DNA of 64,000 nt, from contig NZ_JOFL01000011.1 of assembly GCF_000719265.1 (NCBI RefSeq), positions 62,001 to 126,000 of the forward strand. Direction: 5' to 3'. The translations under genes were made by a program, and so were the position numbers. How positions within the stretch are numbered: position 1 is the stretch's first letter; the number at the start of each line of letters is the position of its first letter. A model generated the notes under the pieces. It saw only the letters and a list, made by a program, of their open reading frames with translations, was not told where the DNA came from and did not search any database. Shown here in pieces: positions 51,388-60,097 of this stretch. This DNA is from Streptomyces roseoverticillatus (GTDB taxonomy: Bacteria; Actinomycetota; Actinomycetes; Streptomycetales; Streptomycetaceae).

Positions 51388-52506
51388 ATGAGCCTGACCC
51401 TGAGGACAATCAGCCGAGAGCAGCATCTGGCTTATATCCAGAGCCTGCCCGCGGCCAGTCACATGCAGGTGCCGGCGTGGGCCGATGTCAAGGCGGAGTG
51501 GCGCTCGGAGAGCCTGGGCTGGTTCGACCGGAACGGCCAGATCGTGGGCGCGGGCCTGGTGCTCTACCGCCAGCTGCCCAAGATCAAGCGCTACCTCGCC
51601 TACCTGCCCGAGGGCCCGGTCATCAACTGGTTCGCGCCGAACCTCAAGGACTGGCTCGAGCCGATGCTCGCCCACCTCAAGCAGCAGGGCGCCTTCTCCG
51701 TGAAGATGGGCCCGCCGGTGGTCATCCGCCGCTGGGACGCGGGCGCGATCAAGGGCGGCATCTCCGACCCGGACGTCAAGCGCCTGCGCGACGTCGAGGC
51801 GACCTTCATCGAGCCGCGCGCCTTCGAGGTCGCCGACCAGCTGCGCCGGATGGGCTGGCAGCAGGGCGAGGACGGCGGCGCCGGCTTCGGTGACGTCCAG
51901 CCGCGGTACGTCTTCCAGGTGCCCCTGGCGAACCGCTCGCTCGAGGACGTCCACAAGAACTTCAACCAGCTGTGGCGCCGCAACATCAAGAAGGCCGAGA
52001 AGGCCGGCGTCGAGGTGGTCCAGGGCGGCTACGAGGACCTGGCCACCTGGCAGCACCTGTACGAGATCACCGCCGAGCGCGACAAGTTCCGCCCGCGCCC
52101 GCTGAGCTACTTCCAGCGCATGTGGACGGCCCTCAACACCGAGGACCCCAACCGCATGCGGCTGTACTTCGCGGTGCACGAGGGCGAGGCCGTCGCCGCG
52201 GCCACGATGCTGATCGTCGGCGGGCACGTCTGGTACTCCTACGGCGCCTCCGCCAACCACAAGCGCGAGGTCCGGCCCTCCAACGCCATGCAGTGGCGGA
52301 TGCTCCGCGACGCCTACGCCCTGGGCGCCAGCGTCTACGACCTGCGCGGCATCGGCGACTCCCTGGACGAGAGCGACCACCTCTTCGGCCTCATCCAGTT
52401 CAAGGTCGGCACGGGCGGCGAGGCCGCGGAGTACCTGGGCGAGTGGGACTTCCCGCTCAACAAGCTGCTCCACAAGGCCCTCGACATGTACATGTCGCGC
52501 CGCTGA
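51388..52506 (+). CDS. femX: FemX-type lipid II aminoacyltransferase
   Basis: The 372-residue Fem-family protein contains two GNAT-like domains and a short coiled-coil insert: SHMQVPAWADVKAEW, GLVLYRQLPKIKRYLAYLPEGPVI, NFNQLWRRNIKKAEKAGVEV, YFAVHEGEAVAAATMLIVGGHVWYSYGAS, and VYDLRGIGDSLDESDHLFGLIQFKVG. It uses glycyl-tRNA to add the first bridge Gly to the lipid II stem peptide in Streptomyces. The alr-like gene follows 81 bp downstream and is probably co-transcribed. Confidence 0.92.
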   Translation: MSLTLRTISREQHLAYIQSLPAASHMQVPAWADVKAEWRSESLGWFDRNGQIVGAGLVLYRQLPKIKRYLAYLPEGPVINWFAPNLKDWLEPMLAHLKQQGAFSVKMGPPVVIRRWDAGAIKGGISDPDVKRLRDVEATFIEPRAFEVADQLRRMGWQQGEDGGAGFGDVQPRYVFQVPLANRSLEDVHKNFNQLWRRNIKKAEKAGVEVVQGGYEDLATWQHLYEITAERDKFRPRPLSYFQRMWTALNTEDPNRMRLYFAVHEGEAVAAATMLIVGGHVWYSYGASANHKREVRPSNAMQWRMLRDAYALGASVYDLRGIGDSLDESDHLFGLIQFKVGTGGEAAEYLGEWDFPLNKLLHKALDMYMSRR

Positions 52507-52587
52507 CGTCCCTTCCGGGGCCCCACGGCCCCGGGCACTCAGCACGCACAGCATCCAGCAGGCACAGGGAAAGGTTCCGGACCGGCC

Positions 52588-53619
52588 ATGGCGCTCACGC
52601 TCCACGTCGAAACCGCGCGCTGGCGGGCGCACCAGCAGACCGTCGTCCAGCAGTTCCCGGGCATCGTCCCGGTGTGCAAGGGCAATGGCTACGGCTTCGG
52701 CCACGAGCGGCTGGCCGACGAGGCCGCCCGCTTCGGCTCGGACATCCTGGCCGTCGGCACCACCTACGAAGCGGCCAGGATCAAGGACTTCTTCAGCGGT
52801 GACCTGCTGGTGCTCACCCCCTTCCGGCTGGGCGAGGAGCCGGTGCCGCTGCCGGACCGGGCCATCCGGTCCGTCTCCTCGGTCGAGGGCGTGCGCGGCC
52901 TGGTCGGCGCCCGCGTCGTCGTCGAGGTCATGAGCACCATGAAGCGGCACGGCATCAGCGAGGAGGACCTGCCCAAGCTGCACGCCGCCATCGAGGACGT
53001 GCGCCTGGAGGGCTTCGCCATCCACCTGCCGCTGGACCGCACGGACGGCTCCGACGCCGTCCAGGAAGTGGCCGCCTGGATGGACCGGCTGGGCCGCGAG
53101 CGCCTGCCGCTGCACACCATGTTCGTCAGCCACCTGAAGGCCGAGGAGCTCGCGCAGCTGCAGCAGCGGTACCCGCAGACCCGCTTCCGCGCCCGCATCG
53201 GCACCCGGCTGTGGCTCGGCGACCACGGCGCCACCCACTACACGGGCGCGGTCCTGGACGTGACGCCCGTGTCCAAGGGCGACCGCTTCGGCTACCGCCA
53301 GCAGAAGACCGGCGGTGACGGCCACCTCGTCGTCGTGGCGGGCGGCACCTCGCACGGCGTGGGCCTGGAGGCGCCGAAGGCGCTGCACGGCATGATGCCG
53401 CGCGCCAAGGGCGTCGCCCGCGCGGGCCTCGCGACCATGAACCGCAACCAGTCGCCGTTCTACTTGGACAACAAGCAGCTCTGGTTCGCGGAGCCCCCGC
53501 ACATGCAGGTGTCGATCCTCTTCGTGCCGAGCGACGCGAGGACCCCGCGGGTCGGCGACGAGCTGAAGGCCCAGCTGCGGCACACCACCACCACGTTCGA
53601 CCGGATCGTCGACAAGTAA
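52588..53619 (+). CDS. Alanine-racemase-like fold III PLP protein
   Basis: The 343-residue protein has the Alr N-terminal barrel with the PLP lysine in PVCKGNGYGFGHERL and the phosphate/pyridine-side segment RARIGTRLWLGDHG. A C-terminal barrel has GDRFGYRQQ in the place of the catalytic-Tyr loop. The usual Met-Asp-Gln motif of alanine racemases is replaced by HMQVSILF, and the protein is shorter than typical Alr (about 370-390). It is probably annotated alanine racemase; substrate and activity are uncertain. Its partner is femX. Confidence 0.82.
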   Translation: MALTLHVETARWRAHQQTVVQQFPGIVPVCKGNGYGFGHERLADEAARFGSDILAVGTTYEAARIKDFFSGDLLVLTPFRLGEEPVPLPDRAIRSVSSVEGVRGLVGARVVVEVMSTMKRHGISEEDLPKLHAAIEDVRLEGFAIHLPLDRTDGSDAVQEVAAWMDRLGRERLPLHTMFVSHLKAEELAQLQQRYPQTRFRARIGTRLWLGDHGATHYTGAVLDVTPVSKGDRFGYRQQKTGGDGHLVVVAGGTSHGVGLEAPKALHGMMPRAKGVARAGLATMNRNQSPFYLDNKQLWFAEPPHMQVSILFVPSDARTPRVGDELKAQLRHTTTTFDRIVDK

Positions 53620-53626
53620 TCCCAGC

Positions 53627-53645
53627 CGGGGGGGGGCACCCCCCG
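53627..53645. terminator. G9/C6 hairpin between convergent alr-like and GT87 genes
   Basis: A run of nine G at 53628-53636 faces CCCCCCG at 53639-53645, giving a short stem between two convergent stop codons. The homopolymer run is also a place where sequencing errors may occur. Confidence 0.45.
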
Positions 53646-53651
53646 TCCGGC

Positions 53652-55145
53652 CTACGGGCGGCTCCCGGATCCCCACCGGACGCTCGTGACGTCGGAGTGC
53701 TCCGCGCACCGCGGCCGGTGCGCGGAGCCCAGGGCGACCACGTCCGGGACGCCGTCGAGGACGCCGCCCGAGGGGTCGTCGGAGCCGTCGCGCCGGACGA
53801 CGTCCCGCTCGGGCATGAGGACGTCGCGCACGACGACCGCGCAGAGGTAGAGCGTGCCCAGCAGATGCAGGGCGATGGCCAGTTGATATCCCTCCGTGGG
53901 CAGGCCCTGGTGCTTGTCGCCGCTGCCCGTGTAGGCGAGGTACGACCAGATGCCCAGGAAGTAGAGCACCTCGCAGGCCTGCCAGATCAGGAAGTCGCGC
54001 CACTTGGGCCGCGCCAGCACGGCGAGCGGGATGAGCCACAGCACGTACTGCGGTGAGTAGACCTTGTTGGTGAGGACGAACAGGGCCACCACCAGGAAGG
54101 CCAGCTGGGCGAAGCGCGGGCGCCTCGGTGCGTAGAGGCCGAGGGCCACGAGGGCCAGGCAGCCCAGGATCATCAGCAGGCTCACGTATGTGTTGGCATC
54201 CTCCAGGGGATTGCCCGTGCGCTGGGAGATCAGCAGCCAGATCGAGCCGAAGTCGATCGGCCGCTCCTGGCTGAACGTGTAGAACTTCGCCCAGCCCTCC
54301 CGGATGTGGAAGCCCGCGGCGTCGTGTGTGAGCATGACCGGCAGGTTCACCACAAGCCAGGCGGCGACGGCGGAGGCGGTGCTCACGGCGAAGGCCCGCA
54401 TGCGCCCGGCCCGCAGGCACAGCACGAACAGCGGCCCGAGCAACAGCAGCGGATAGAGCTTCGCGGCGGCGGCCAGGCCGATGAGGATGCCCGCGAGCGC
54501 CGGCCTGCCGCGCGACCACATCAGCATCGCGCCGGCGGTGAGGGCGACGGCGAACAGGTCCCAGTTGACGGTGGCCGTGAGGGCGAAGGCGGGGGCGAGC
54601 GCGATCAGCAGGGCGTCCCAGGGCCGGCGCCGGTGCGTACGGGCGGAGCAGAGCACGATCACGGCCGTGCAGGCCATCAGCATCCCGGCGTTGACCAGCC
54701 AGTTGAGCTGTTCGCGGTGCTGGATGGTGCCGCCGCCGGGGGTGAGCCAGGCAGCGATCTGCATGAACAGGCCGGTGAGGACCGGATATTCCAGATAGTC
54801 CATGCCGCCGGAGAGGGCCTGCGGGATGCGGTCGAAGTACGGGATCAGGCCCGCGTCGAAGCCGCGGCCGCTGTAGAGGTGCGGGATGTCGGAGTAGCAG
54901 GCGTGGGTGTACTGCGTGGTGGCGCCGAAGAACCACCCGTACTCGTAGCAGGGCAGCTTCTGCACCATGCCCAGGGCGAACATCCCGATCGCCACCAGCA
55001 CGATCACCCGGACCGGCGTCCACCACCCCGCACCGGGCAGTGCCCGCTTGCCCGCCGGCCCGCCGATGAGCTCGCTGCCTGCGGCGGCCACCTCGTCCTC
55101 GTCGGTGGGCCGCACCTGTCGGTCGTCGTCCCGCGCGCTCCTCAT
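53652..55145 (-). CDS. GT87 family polyprenol-phosphate-dependent mannosyltransferase-like protein
   Basis: The 497-residue membrane protein has about 11-13 TM helices and the GT-C/GT87 (DUF2029) layout. After TM1 come an extracytoplasmic loop with acidic residues (CYSDIPHLYSGRGFDAGLIPYFD), DYLEYPVLTGLFM, and LLLGPLFVLCLRAGRMRAF. Such enzymes transfer mannose or arabinose from polyprenyl phosphate to cell-envelope lipids. A DnaA-box-like 9-mer and the PBP terminator lie upstream. Confidence 0.85.
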   Translation of the reverse strand: MRSARDDDRQVRPTDEDEVAAAGSELIGGPAGKRALPGAGWWTPVRVIVLVAIGMFALGMVQKLPCYEYGWFFGATTQYTHACYSDIPHLYSGRGFDAGLIPYFDRIPQALSGGMDYLEYPVLTGLFMQIAAWLTPGGGTIQHREQLNWLVNAGMLMACTAVIVLCSARTHRRRPWDALLIALAPAFALTATVNWDLFAVALTAGAMLMWSRGRPALAGILIGLAAAAKLYPLLLLGPLFVLCLRAGRMRAFAVSTASAVAAWLVVNLPVMLTHDAAGFHIREGWAKFYTFSQERPIDFGSIWLLISQRTGNPLEDANTYVSLLMILGCLALVALGLYAPRRPRFAQLAFLVVALFVLTNKVYSPQYVLWLIPLAVLARPKWRDFLIWQACEVLYFLGIWSYLAYTGSGDKHQGLPTEGYQLAIALHLLGTLYLCAVVVRDVLMPERDVVRRDGSDDPSGGVLDGVPDVVALGSAHRPRCAEHSDVTSVRWGSGSRP

Positions 55146-55185
55146 GGGGCCATCCTGCCGTACGAGCCCGTGGGCCGCCGGAGCC

Positions 55186-55194
55186 TGTGGATAA
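55186..55194. promoter_or_regulatory. Single DnaA-box-like 9-mer upstream of the GT87 gene
   Basis: TGTGGATAA is the exact reverse complement of TTATCCACA. It is an isolated copy 41 bp upstream of the GT87 start codon; function is unknown. Confidence 0.4.
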
Positions 55195-55196
55195 CG

Positions 55197-55234
55197 TCGA
55201 GGGCCGTCTCGCGCGAACGCGGGACGGCCCTCGA
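55197..55234 (-). terminator. Terminator after the PBP gene
   Basis: TCGAGGGCCGTC (55197-55208) pairs perfectly with GACGGCCCTCGA (55223-55234), 43 bp after the PBP stop on the reverse strand. Confidence 0.8.
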
Positions 55235-55276
55235 ATCAGTTGCCGGAACGGTCAGGCCCGGGCAGATCGGCGCTGG

Positions 55277-57880
55277 TCAGCCGTTCATGCCTCCGAAGAG
55301 ACCACCACCGCCGCCGGGGCGCCGGCTGGGTTCGGGCGACGGCGAGGTGCCGGGATCGCCGCCCGGACCGCCGCCGGGGCCGCCCCCGGGACCGCCGCTG
55401 CCACTGCTGCCGCCGCCGTGCTTGCACTTGAAGTCGAAGATCGAGCACGAGCGGCTCGGCGACGGGCTCGGCGAGGCGGACTTCGACGGGGTGCCGGACG
55501 GGGCGGCGGACGGCGGCGCCGGGGGCGCGGAGGGCACGGCGCTGGGGGAGGGGCTGGCCCCGTCACCGTAGATCTTCTCGCCGAGCGGCTGCGCCGGCTC
55601 GAACTGCTCGATCGGCTGGCCCTTGAGCGCCGCGTTCATGTAGTCGGCCCAGATCTCCGCCGGGAACGACGCACCGTGGATGCTCTCCTTGCCGCCCACG
55701 CCGCGCATGGAGAGGAACTCCTGCTTCTTGGCGTTGGGGTCGACCCGGTACATGCCGATCGCCGTGGACAGCTGCGGGGTGTAACCGGCGAACCAGGCGG
55801 AGCGGTTCTCGTCCGTCGTACCGGTCTTGCCCGCGGCCGGGCGGCCGCCCGCCAGCTTCGCGGACGTGCCCGTGCCCTCCTCGACGACCGTCTTGAGCAC
55901 GTCGGTGACGTTGTTCGCCACGTTCGGCGAGAAGGCTGTGTCGGACTTCAGCTCGTGCGTGAAGACGGGCTTGCCGTCCTGCTCCACCTTCTCGACGGAG
56001 TACGGATCGATCTGCTTGCCGCTGGCGGCGAAGGTGGCGTACGCGCCCGCCAGCCGGATCGCGCTGGGCGCCGATGTGCCGAGCGAGAAGGTGGGCGTGG
56101 CGGCGGCGAGCTGGTCCTTGTCCAGACCGGCCCGCAGGGCGGCCTCCTTGACCAGGTCCGTACCGACGTCCATGCCCAGCTGGATGAAGGGGGTGTTCAC
56201 CGAGAACTGCATGGCGGTGCGCAGGGTGACGGGGCCCTTGTCCTCTTCACCGTCGTTCTTCTGGTGCCACTCGCTGCCGTCGTTGTCGTGCCAGACCTGG
56301 CCGTTGTACTTCCGGAGCGTCACCTTGTTGTTGCCGTTGTAGACGCTCTCGGGGGAGACCAGCGTGCGCTGGCTGTCGCTCTGCGTCTCGCCGAGGGCCG
56401 GATTGCGCTTGCCGTGCGTCATGGCCGCCGCGAGGACGAAGGGCTTGAACGTCGAGCCCACCTGCACACCGGTGTAGTCGGCGTTGTTGGTGTAGTGCTC
56501 CAGGGCGTTCTCGCCGCCGTAGATGGCGACGATCTTTCCGGTCTTGGGGTCGACCGACGCCCCGCCGAACTGCACGAACTTGTCGCGCTCGCGCACGTCC
56601 GGCTTGATGTTCGCCTTGCGGACCTCCTCGACCGCCTTGGAGAGGTTCTCGACCTTCTGCCGGTCGAAGGTCGTGTAGATCTGGTAGCCGCCGCGGTCCA
56701 GCTGGGTCTTGCTGATGCCGGAGTGGGCGACCACGTAGTTGTCGGCGAGGTCGGTGAGGTAGCCGATCTGGCCGGCGCGGTTCGTCGCGGGCTTGGGCTT
56801 CTGGGGGGTGGGGAAGCCCTTGGCGACCCACTTGTCGTGCTCGGCCTCCTCCAGGTTGCCCGTCTCGACCTCGCGGTCCAGGGTCCACTTCCAGCGGTCG
56901 GTGGCGCGCTTGGTGTTCTTCTCCGCGGTCGCCGCCGGACCCTGGCCGCCGTACGGGTCGTAGAGGTTGGGACCGTTGAGCGTGGCGGCGAGGAAGGCGC
57001 CCTCGCTCGGCGTGAGGTCCTTGGCGTCCTTGTCGTAGTAGGCCCGTGCCGCGGCCTGGATCCCGTAGGCCCCCCGCCCGTAGTAGGCGGTGTTGAGGTA
57101 GCCGGCGAGGATGTCGTCCTTGTCCTTGGTGGCACCCACCTTTATGGAGATCAGCAGCTCGGTGGCCTTGCGCTTGAGCGTCTGTTCCTGGCTCAGGTAG
57201 GTGTTCTTCACGAACTGCTGCGTGATGGTCGAACCGCTCTGGGTCTCGCCGCCCTGCGCCATCTTGACGACGGCGCGCAGGATGCCCATGGGGTCGACGC
57301 CCCAGTCCTTGTAGAAGCTGGCGTTCTCGGCCGAGATCACGGCCCGCTGCATCGACAGGGGGATCTTGGAGATCGGCACGATCTGGCGGTTGAGCGCACC
57401 GCCGCCCGCTACCACCATCTGCTTGCCGTCGGACCAGTAGTAGACGTTCTTCTGCACCTGGGCGGTCTTCTGCGCGGACGGCACCTGCACCACGGCCAGG
57501 GCGATGCCGACGGTGCCCAGGATCAGCACGATGAAGGTGAAGGCTGCACCCAGGACGAGCCGCCAGGAGGGAAGCCAGCGCTTGAAGCCCTGTTTCCCCG
57601 CCCGCGGATAGTCGATGAAGCGCTTCTTCCCCGGGCGGCCGCGGCCGCCCGCGCCCGGATCGGCGCCGCGTCTGCGGCCGCCGGCCGCCGGGCCGCGCTG
57701 GCTCGCACGGCGTGCCCCGGACCGGTTGCCGTGCTGGTCGGACTCACCGCGGCCGGACTCCGCGGTGGAACTGCTGGTTGGCGCGGTACGGCGGCCGGGT
57801 CCCGGCTGCTGTGCCGCGCGCCTGGCCGCGGCTCGTCCGCCGCCCTGAGGCTGCGGCGGCTTGCGGCGGTGCTCGCTCAT
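55277..57880 (-). CDS. Class A bifunctional penicillin-binding protein
   Basis: The 867-residue protein has a basic cytoplasmic leader (about 1-115) and one TM (WRLVLGAAFTFIVLILGTVGIALAVV). The GT51 transglycosylase follows (SAENASFYKDWG with catalytic Glu; SGSTITQQFVKNTYLS). The transpeptidase has STFKPFVLAAAM (active-site Ser), FSVNTPF (SxN) and KTGTTDE (KTG). The tail is Gly/Pro/Ser-rich. It polymerises and crosslinks peptidoglycan at the membrane. ATG 57880 has AGGAG nine bases upstream. It is divergent from the PadR gene. Confidence 0.95.
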   Translation of the reverse strand: MSEHRRKPPQPQGGGRAAARRAAQQPGPGRRTAPTSSSTAESGRGESDQHGNRSGARRASQRGPAAGGRRRGADPGAGGRGRPGKKRFIDYPRAGKQGFKRWLPSWRLVLGAAFTFIVLILGTVGIALAVVQVPSAQKTAQVQKNVYYWSDGKQMVVAGGGALNRQIVPISKIPLSMQRAVISAENASFYKDWGVDPMGILRAVVKMAQGGETQSGSTITQQFVKNTYLSQEQTLKRKATELLISIKVGATKDKDDILAGYLNTAYYGRGAYGIQAAARAYYDKDAKDLTPSEGAFLAATLNGPNLYDPYGGQGPAATAEKNTKRATDRWKWTLDREVETGNLEEAEHDKWVAKGFPTPQKPKPATNRAGQIGYLTDLADNYVVAHSGISKTQLDRGGYQIYTTFDRQKVENLSKAVEEVRKANIKPDVRERDKFVQFGGASVDPKTGKIVAIYGGENALEHYTNNADYTGVQVGSTFKPFVLAAAMTHGKRNPALGETQSDSQRTLVSPESVYNGNNKVTLRKYNGQVWHDNDGSEWHQKNDGEEDKGPVTLRTAMQFSVNTPFIQLGMDVGTDLVKEAALRAGLDKDQLAAATPTFSLGTSAPSAIRLAGAYATFAASGKQIDPYSVEKVEQDGKPVFTHELKSDTAFSPNVANNVTDVLKTVVEEGTGTSAKLAGGRPAAGKTGTTDENRSAWFAGYTPQLSTAIGMYRVDPNAKKQEFLSMRGVGGKESIHGASFPAEIWADYMNAALKGQPIEQFEPAQPLGEKIYGDGASPSPSAVPSAPPAPPSAAPSGTPSKSASPSPSPSRSCSIFDFKCKHGGGSSGSGGPGGGPGGGPGGDPGTSPSPEPSRRPGGGGGLFGGMNG

Positions 57881-58176
57881 CGAACGACTACTCCTCGGGC
57901 AGGCACTATCGCCTGGAAGCGGCAGGTGGCTTGCGTTCCCCCCGATGCGCCGGACGGCTGCCTGAGGCAACCGGGCGCATTGCATACGGGACGAGGACGC
58001 CTGTCGTCGTCACTCGGTTCCCGCTGGTCTGCATGGCGCACAGACTACGCACGGCCAAAACGCGTCGACTCCGGATGTTCACTCCAATTCAGGCAGGTTG
58101 TGTCCCACGAATCGGTGATGTGACCTCGTTCACCGTGCCCCCTCTTGTCGCATGGAAGGGGGCGTTCTATCGTCTG

Positions 58177-58197
58177 GATGTATCGAGTCGATACATC
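58177..58197. promoter_or_regulatory. Perfect 21-bp palindromic operator before padR-ino1
   Basis: Arms GATGTATCGA and TCGATACATC flank a central G, giving a perfect palindrome with the ATGT/ACAT ends typical of PadR sites. A -10-like TATAAA follows at 58205-58210, so bound protein would cover the -35 region. The remaining gap (57881-58292) contains no gene. Confidence 0.75.
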
Positions 58198-58292
58198 AGC
58201 TCGGTATAAAGGTCGGCTCGCCGTCGGCAAAAGGGACCAAAAAGGGACTAGGGATCACAAGGACTAGGCTGTGTGCGACAAGGAGGCGAAAC

Positions 58293-58880
58293 ATGAGCAG
58301 ACGCTCCGGCATCCTCGAGTTCGCCGTCCTCGGCCTGCTCCGCGAGTCCCCGATGCACGGCTACGAGCTGCGGAAACGCTTGAACACCTCGCTCGGGGTG
58401 TTCCGTGCGTTCAGCTACGGCACCCTCTACCCCTGCCTGAAGGCCCTCGTGGCGAACGGCTGGCTGGTCGAGGAGCCCGGGAGCGCTCCGGAGGACGCTC
58501 GTGCGGCGTCCCTGGCCGGACGACGAGCGAAGATCGTCTACCGCCTGACGGCAGAGGGCAAGGAGCACTTCGAGGAGCTCCTCGCCCACACGGGTCCCGA
58601 TACGTGGGAGGACGAGCACTTCGCCGCCCGCTTCGCGTTCTTCGGGCAGACCTCGCGGGATGTACGGATGCGCGTGCTGGAAGGCCGCCGCAGCCGTCTG
58701 GAGGAGCGCCTGGAGAAGATGCGCGCCTCCCTGGCCCGCACCCGGGAGCGGCTGGACGACTACACCCTCGAGCTTCAGCGGCACGGCATGGAATCCGTGG
58801 AGCGCGAGGTCCGCTGGCTGAACGAGCTGATCGAGAGCGAGCGGGCCGGGCGTGACAAGCGCACCGGTCCGGACCAGTGA
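58293..58880 (+). CDS. PadR family transcriptional regulator
   Basis: The 195-residue protein has a PadR HTH (ILEFAVLGLLRESPMHGYELRKRLNTSL, FSYGTLYPCLKALVANGWLVEE, KIVYRLTAEGKEHFEELL) and a helical C-terminal dimerisation domain (RLEERLEKMRASLARTRERLDDYTLE). AAGGAGG precedes ATG 58293. It is 49 bp upstream of ino1 in the same direction, probably in one operon that it autoregulates through the palindrome at 58177-58197. Confidence 0.93.
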   Translation: MSRRSGILEFAVLGLLRESPMHGYELRKRLNTSLGVFRAFSYGTLYPCLKALVANGWLVEEPGSAPEDARAASLAGRRAKIVYRLTAEGKEHFEELLAHTGPDTWEDEHFAARFAFFGQTSRDVRMRVLEGRRSRLEERLEKMRASLARTRERLDDYTLELQRHGMESVEREVRWLNELIESERAGRDKRTGPDQ

Positions 58881-58929
58881 GCCCTGCACTCCGCAGGGCT
58901 TCGTCGAGTACTAACAGGGAGCAACCGGA

Positions 58930-60012
58930 ATGGGTTCGGTTCGCGTAGCCATCGTCGGCGTGGGCAACTGCGCCGCCTCGCTGGTGCAGGGCGTCGAGTA
59001 CTACAAGGATGCCGACCCGAACGGCCGCGTGCCGGGTCTGATGCACGTGCAGTTCGGCGACTACCACGTGAGTGACGTCGAGTTCGTCGCCGCCTTCGAC
59101 GTCGACGCGAAGAAGGTCGGCCTCGACCTCGCGGACGCCATCGGCGCCAGCGAGAACAACACCATCAAGATCTGCGACGTGCCCGCGTCCGGCGTCACCG
59201 TCCAGCGCGGTCACACCCTCGACGGCCTGGGCCTGTACTACCGCCAGACCATCGAGGAGTCCGCCGAGGCTCCCGTCGACGTCGTCCGGGTCCTCAAGGA
59301 CAAGCAGGTCGACGTCCTGGTGTGCTACCTCCCCGTGGGCTCCGAGGACGCCGCGAAGTTCTACGCGCAGTGCGCCATCGACGCCAAGGTCGCGTTCGTC
59401 AACGCCCTCCCGGTCTTCATCGCCGGCACCAAGGAGTGGGCGGACAAGTTCACCGAGGCCGGTGTGCCGATCGTCGGTGACGACATCAAGTCGCAGGTCG
59501 GCGCCACCATCACGCACCGCGTGATGGCCAAGCTGTTCGAGGACCGGGGCGTCATCCTGGACCGCACGATGCAGCTGAACGTCGGCGGCAACATGGACTT
59601 CAAGAACATGCTGGAGCGCGACCGCCTGGAGTCGAAGAAGATCTCCAAGACGCAGGCCGTCACCTCCCAGATCCCCGACCGCGACCTGGGCGAGAAGAAC
59701 GTCCACATCGGCCCGTCCGACTACGTGGCCTGGCTGGACGACCGCAAGTGGGCCTACGTGCGCCTCGAGGGCCGCGCGTTCGGCGACGTCCCGCTGAACC
59801 TGGAGTACAAGCTCGAGGTCTGGGACTCCCCGAACTCCGCCGGTGTCATCATCGACGCCGTCCGCGCCGCGAAGATCGCCAAGGACCGCGGCATCGGCGG
59901 CCCGATCCTCTCCGCCTCCTCGTACTTCATGAAGTCGCCGCCGGTGCAGTACTTCGACGACGAGGCCCGCGAGAACGTCGAGAAGTTCATCAAGGGCGAG
60001 GTCGAGCGCTAA
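58930..60012 (+). CDS. ino1: Inositol-3-phosphate synthase
   Basis: The 360-residue enzyme shows the actinobacterial Ino1 pattern: [26 protein letters not shown] (NAD+ site), [93 protein letters not shown]. It converts glucose-6-phosphate to inositol-3-phosphate, the precursor of phosphatidylinositol and mycothiol. GGGAGC precedes the ATG. Control by the upstream PadR is likely. A strong terminator follows at 60041-60079. Confidence 0.97.
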   Translation: MGSVRVAIVGVGNCAASLVQGVEYYKDADPNGRVPGLMHVQFGDYHVSDVEFVAAFDVDAKKVGLDLADAIGASENNTIKICDVPASGVTVQRGHTLDGLGLYYRQTIEESAEAPVDVVRVLKDKQVDVLVCYLPVGSEDAAKFYAQCAIDAKVAFVNALPVFIAGTKEWADKFTEAGVPIVGDDIKSQVGATITHRVMAKLFEDRGVILDRTMQLNVGGNMDFKNMLERDRLESKKISKTQAVTSQIPDRDLGEKNVHIGPSDYVAWLDDRKWAYVRLEGRAFGDVPLNLEYKLEVWDSPNSAGVIIDAVRAAKIAKDRGIGGPILSASSYFMKSPPVQYFDDEARENVEKFIKGEVER

Positions 60013-60040
60013 GCGTTCCGCTCCTTCCGTTCCCTCTCCT

Positions 60041-60079
60041 CGCGCAGGTCCCCGGGTTGTCCGCCCGGGGACCTGCGCG
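60041..60079 (+). terminator. Strong terminator after ino1
   Basis: CGCGCAGGTCCCCGGG (60041-60056) pairs perfectly with CCCGGGGACCTGCGCG (60064-60079) around a seven-base loop, followed by TTGTGTG. Confidence 0.9.
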
Positions 60080-60097
60080 TTGTGTGAGGCTGTGACC

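Noticed and set aside
53628..53636. G9 run as a possible frameshift site in the alr-like gene
   Set aside because: It lies after the stop codon, between convergent genes, so it does not change either product.
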